Shown piece by piece: positions 6,179 to 7,370 of a stretch of DNA of 7,370 nucleotides. The position numbers and the translations under genes were made by a program. How positions within the stretch are numbered: position 1 is the stretch's first letter; every line of letters begins with the position of its first letter. This stretch comes from an uncultured Prevotella sp. GTDB taxonomy: Bacteria; Bacteroidota; Bacteroidia; Bacteroidales; Bacteroidaceae. The notes under the pieces were generated by a model, which saw nothing but the letters and a program-made list of their open reading frames with translations, was not told the DNA's origin and ran no database searches. The DNA lies in assembly GCA_905372445.1 (NCBI GenBank), contig CAJPPF010000110.1, positions 1 through 7,370 on the forward strand, given 5' to 3'.

Positions 6179-7012
6179 CTACGGTTCCGTTACGTTGAAA
6201 GGATTGCGTCGTGCATTATGCGCCGCCTGTCGTGCCATGTCGGCTGTGGCGTCGTCAATGGTGTCAGGGTGGTAAGTCAGTCGTGTGGCTTTCTTCTTCA
6301 GAATAGCCTCAAACCATGTGCAGGCTGCCGTGTAGCGACCAATGTTATAGTCAAGGTGATAGCCGTCGCGGTTCATGGTGTCGCCCAGTGGAGTGGCACG
6401 CATATTCTGAATGGCAGTACCGCTCGGCACGATGAAGCGTATATCCGGATGATTGGCAAGCGCTGCCTTGGAGGCTTCTATGATGCTGTCGTACATCGTT
6501 TTCTGGTTTCGTCCATAGTACACGAATCCGCTGTGAGTAGAATCGCCGGAGTATGCCCACGTCATGTGGAAGCCTAACTTCATCCTATCGTTCGTTGCCA
6601 GCGATTTCACGTAAGCAATGAGATTGGTTAGAAACGGCTCATAGGTGTCGGGATTACCTGAATCCTGGCTTACCTGCTGCAGCGTGATGTAGTCCCACGA
6701 CTCGTCGGTGATGATGCTTTTCAGCGTCTGGTGATGACGGTTGTATTTCTTTCCTTGTATTATCTTGCGGTATTCAAAACTGTTGCCATCACTCATCGCC
6801 TCTTTCCAATGTGACTCCAGACCCTGACCGCCGCGATAGGCGTTGCCGATGATCAGCTCGTAGCCGGCATCTTTGCCTAAATCATAAAGATATTGCTCGA
6901 CGGCGTCCTCGGAGAAGGAATTGCCGATGGCAAGAATACGTATTACTTTCGTTGCGTTGGCATTGCTAATGGCAAGCACTAAGAAGGTGATAAGAATAAA
7001 CAGTTTTCTCAT
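6179..7012 (-). CDS. Secreted DUF4886-type SGNH-hydrolase-like protein
   Basis: A 277-residue protein with a signal peptide (hydrophobic 4-16, probable cleavage after Ala20, ISNANA), hence periplasmic or secreted. The mature part has SGNH-like blocks: RILAIGNSFSEDA, where Ser32 occupies the nucleophile position of a GNS variant of GDS; GG at 61-62; the LQQ motif (111-113) on a predicted strand; and RDGYHLDYNIGRY, where Asp216 and His219 fit the catalytic Asp-x-x-His. This pattern is what I associate with DUF4886, a family common in Bacteroidales. Members are presumed to act on esters, possibly carbohydrate acetyl groups, but no substrate can be read from the sequence. Its place just upstream of pncA/pncB has no obvious metabolic reason and may be simple cotranscription. 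Confidence 0.88.
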   Translation of the reverse strand: MRKLFILITFLVLAISNANATKVIRILAIGNSFSEDAVEQYLYDLGKDAGYELIIGNAYRGGQGLESHWKEAMSDGNSFEYRKIIQGKKYNRHHQTLKSIITDESWDYITLQQVSQDSGNPDTYEPFLTNLIAYVKSLATNDRMKLGFHMTWAYSGDSTHSGFVYYGRNQKTMYDSIIEASKAALANHPDIRFIVPSGTAIQNMRATPLGDTMNRDGYHLDYNIGRYTAACTWFEAILKKKATRLTYHPDTIDDATADMARQAAHNARRNPFNVTEP

Positions 7013-7024
7013 GTCGTTGTTATT

Positions 7025-7293
7025 TTATAATTTTTGCAGTATGATCGTTCCGGTCATTTTCTCGTCGCTTACGTAAAGGAGAAACCTCAATGCTCCACAG
7101 AGCCTTTCTGCGCCATGAGTTTAAAGCGGTTTTATACGGTGTGATGTCGAATGTGGCGTAGTTGCTGTATCGCATCCGAATCATTCCCGGCATTGACTGC
7201 AGCATCGTTCTGTGGTGTGGGATTGTAAGGAGTCTGTGCAAACATAGTCTGGCACATTAAGATTGTAATGATAAGTGAGAATAGTTTGGTCAT
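7025..7293 (-). pseudogene. Probable decayed gene for a small secreted protein
   Basis: An ATG at 7293 opens a 53-codon frame (to 7132) with a good signal peptide, MTKLFSLIITILMCQTMFA, followed by QTPYNPTPQNDAAVNAGND. Protein-like sequence then continues in other frames: RMRYSNYATFDITPYKTA in a second frame (about 7180-7125), FKLMAQKGSVEH back in the first (about 7126-7091), and LRFLLYVSDEKMTGTIILQ in the third, ending with a stop at 7025-7027. Joined, these give a plausible secreted protein of about 85-90 residues, suggesting at least three frame breaks. The family is not recognised. The alternatives are a true 53-residue secreted peptide, sequencing errors, or chance. It lies directly upstream of the DUF4886 gene on the same strand. 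Confidence 0.42.
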
Positions 7294-7340
7294 CTTTATT
7301 GTCAGTGATTTTGTTGATGGGGTTGGTGACAGTTGGACTT

Positions 7341-7368
7341 TTACGTATTACAACATTACGTATACAAA
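7341..7368. repeat. Short direct repeat TTACGTAT-(T)ACAA
   Basis: TTACGTATTACAA (7341-7353) recurs as TTACGTATACAA (7356-7367), a 15-base period, each copy containing the palindrome TACGTA. It lies about 50-75 bases upstream of the ATG at 7293, where a promoter or regulator site for the minus-strand genes could be. The window ends at 7370, so the full extent cannot be seen. Confidence 0.35.
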
Positions 7369-7370
7369 AG

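Noticed and set aside
6218..6577. Plus-strand open frame of 119 codons opposite the DUF4886 gene
   Set aside because: It is antisense to a gene with intact SGNH-like motifs and has no domain of its own.

Overview
The window looks like chromosomal DNA from a Bacteroidota bacterium, most likely a Prevotella/Bacteroides relative. This rests on protein style only: a Bacteroidales-type lipoprotein carrying Gly-Lys-Asp/Asn collagen repeats, an OmpA-family barrel with a Val-Glu-Lys linker, a DUF4886-type SGNH-like secreted protein, and A-rich leaders without clear Shine-Dalgarno sequences. No rRNA or tRNA gene, CRISPR array, transposase or phage gene was seen.

Left half, plus strand (1-3951): an 800-residue lipoprotein with collagen-like triplets interrupted by two families of short globular modules, then after about 100 bases a 402-residue OmpA-family outer-membrane protein. 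A strong hairpin lies between them and a clear intrinsic terminator follows the second gene. The pair plausibly forms one surface unit: a lipid-anchored, possibly trimeric collagen-like stalk, and a barrel whose C-terminal domain grips peptidoglycan.

Middle (3856-4420): a gene-free stretch between convergent genes. It holds the terminator and a striking imperfect inverted repeat of about 278 bases (3957-4234). Each arm carries a small nested palindrome around GGGGCGTGAT, resembling a REP-pair or MITE-like dispersed element. The remaining 186 bases show little.

Right half, minus strand (7370 down to 4421): read 5' to 3' on that strand, there is a probable decayed small secreted-protein gene (about 7293-7025), a secreted DUF4886/SGNH-like protein, a nicotinamidase-type cysteine hydrolase (pncA) and nicotinate phosphoribosyltransferase (pncB). 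The last two overlap by ATGA and together convert nicotinamide to nicotinate to nicotinate mononucleotide, the Preiss-Handler NAD salvage entry.

Most worth a second look are the modular collagen-like lipoprotein with its in-frame 9/18-base repeat arrays, and the long palindromic element. Nothing here amounts to a demonstrably new multi-gene system.
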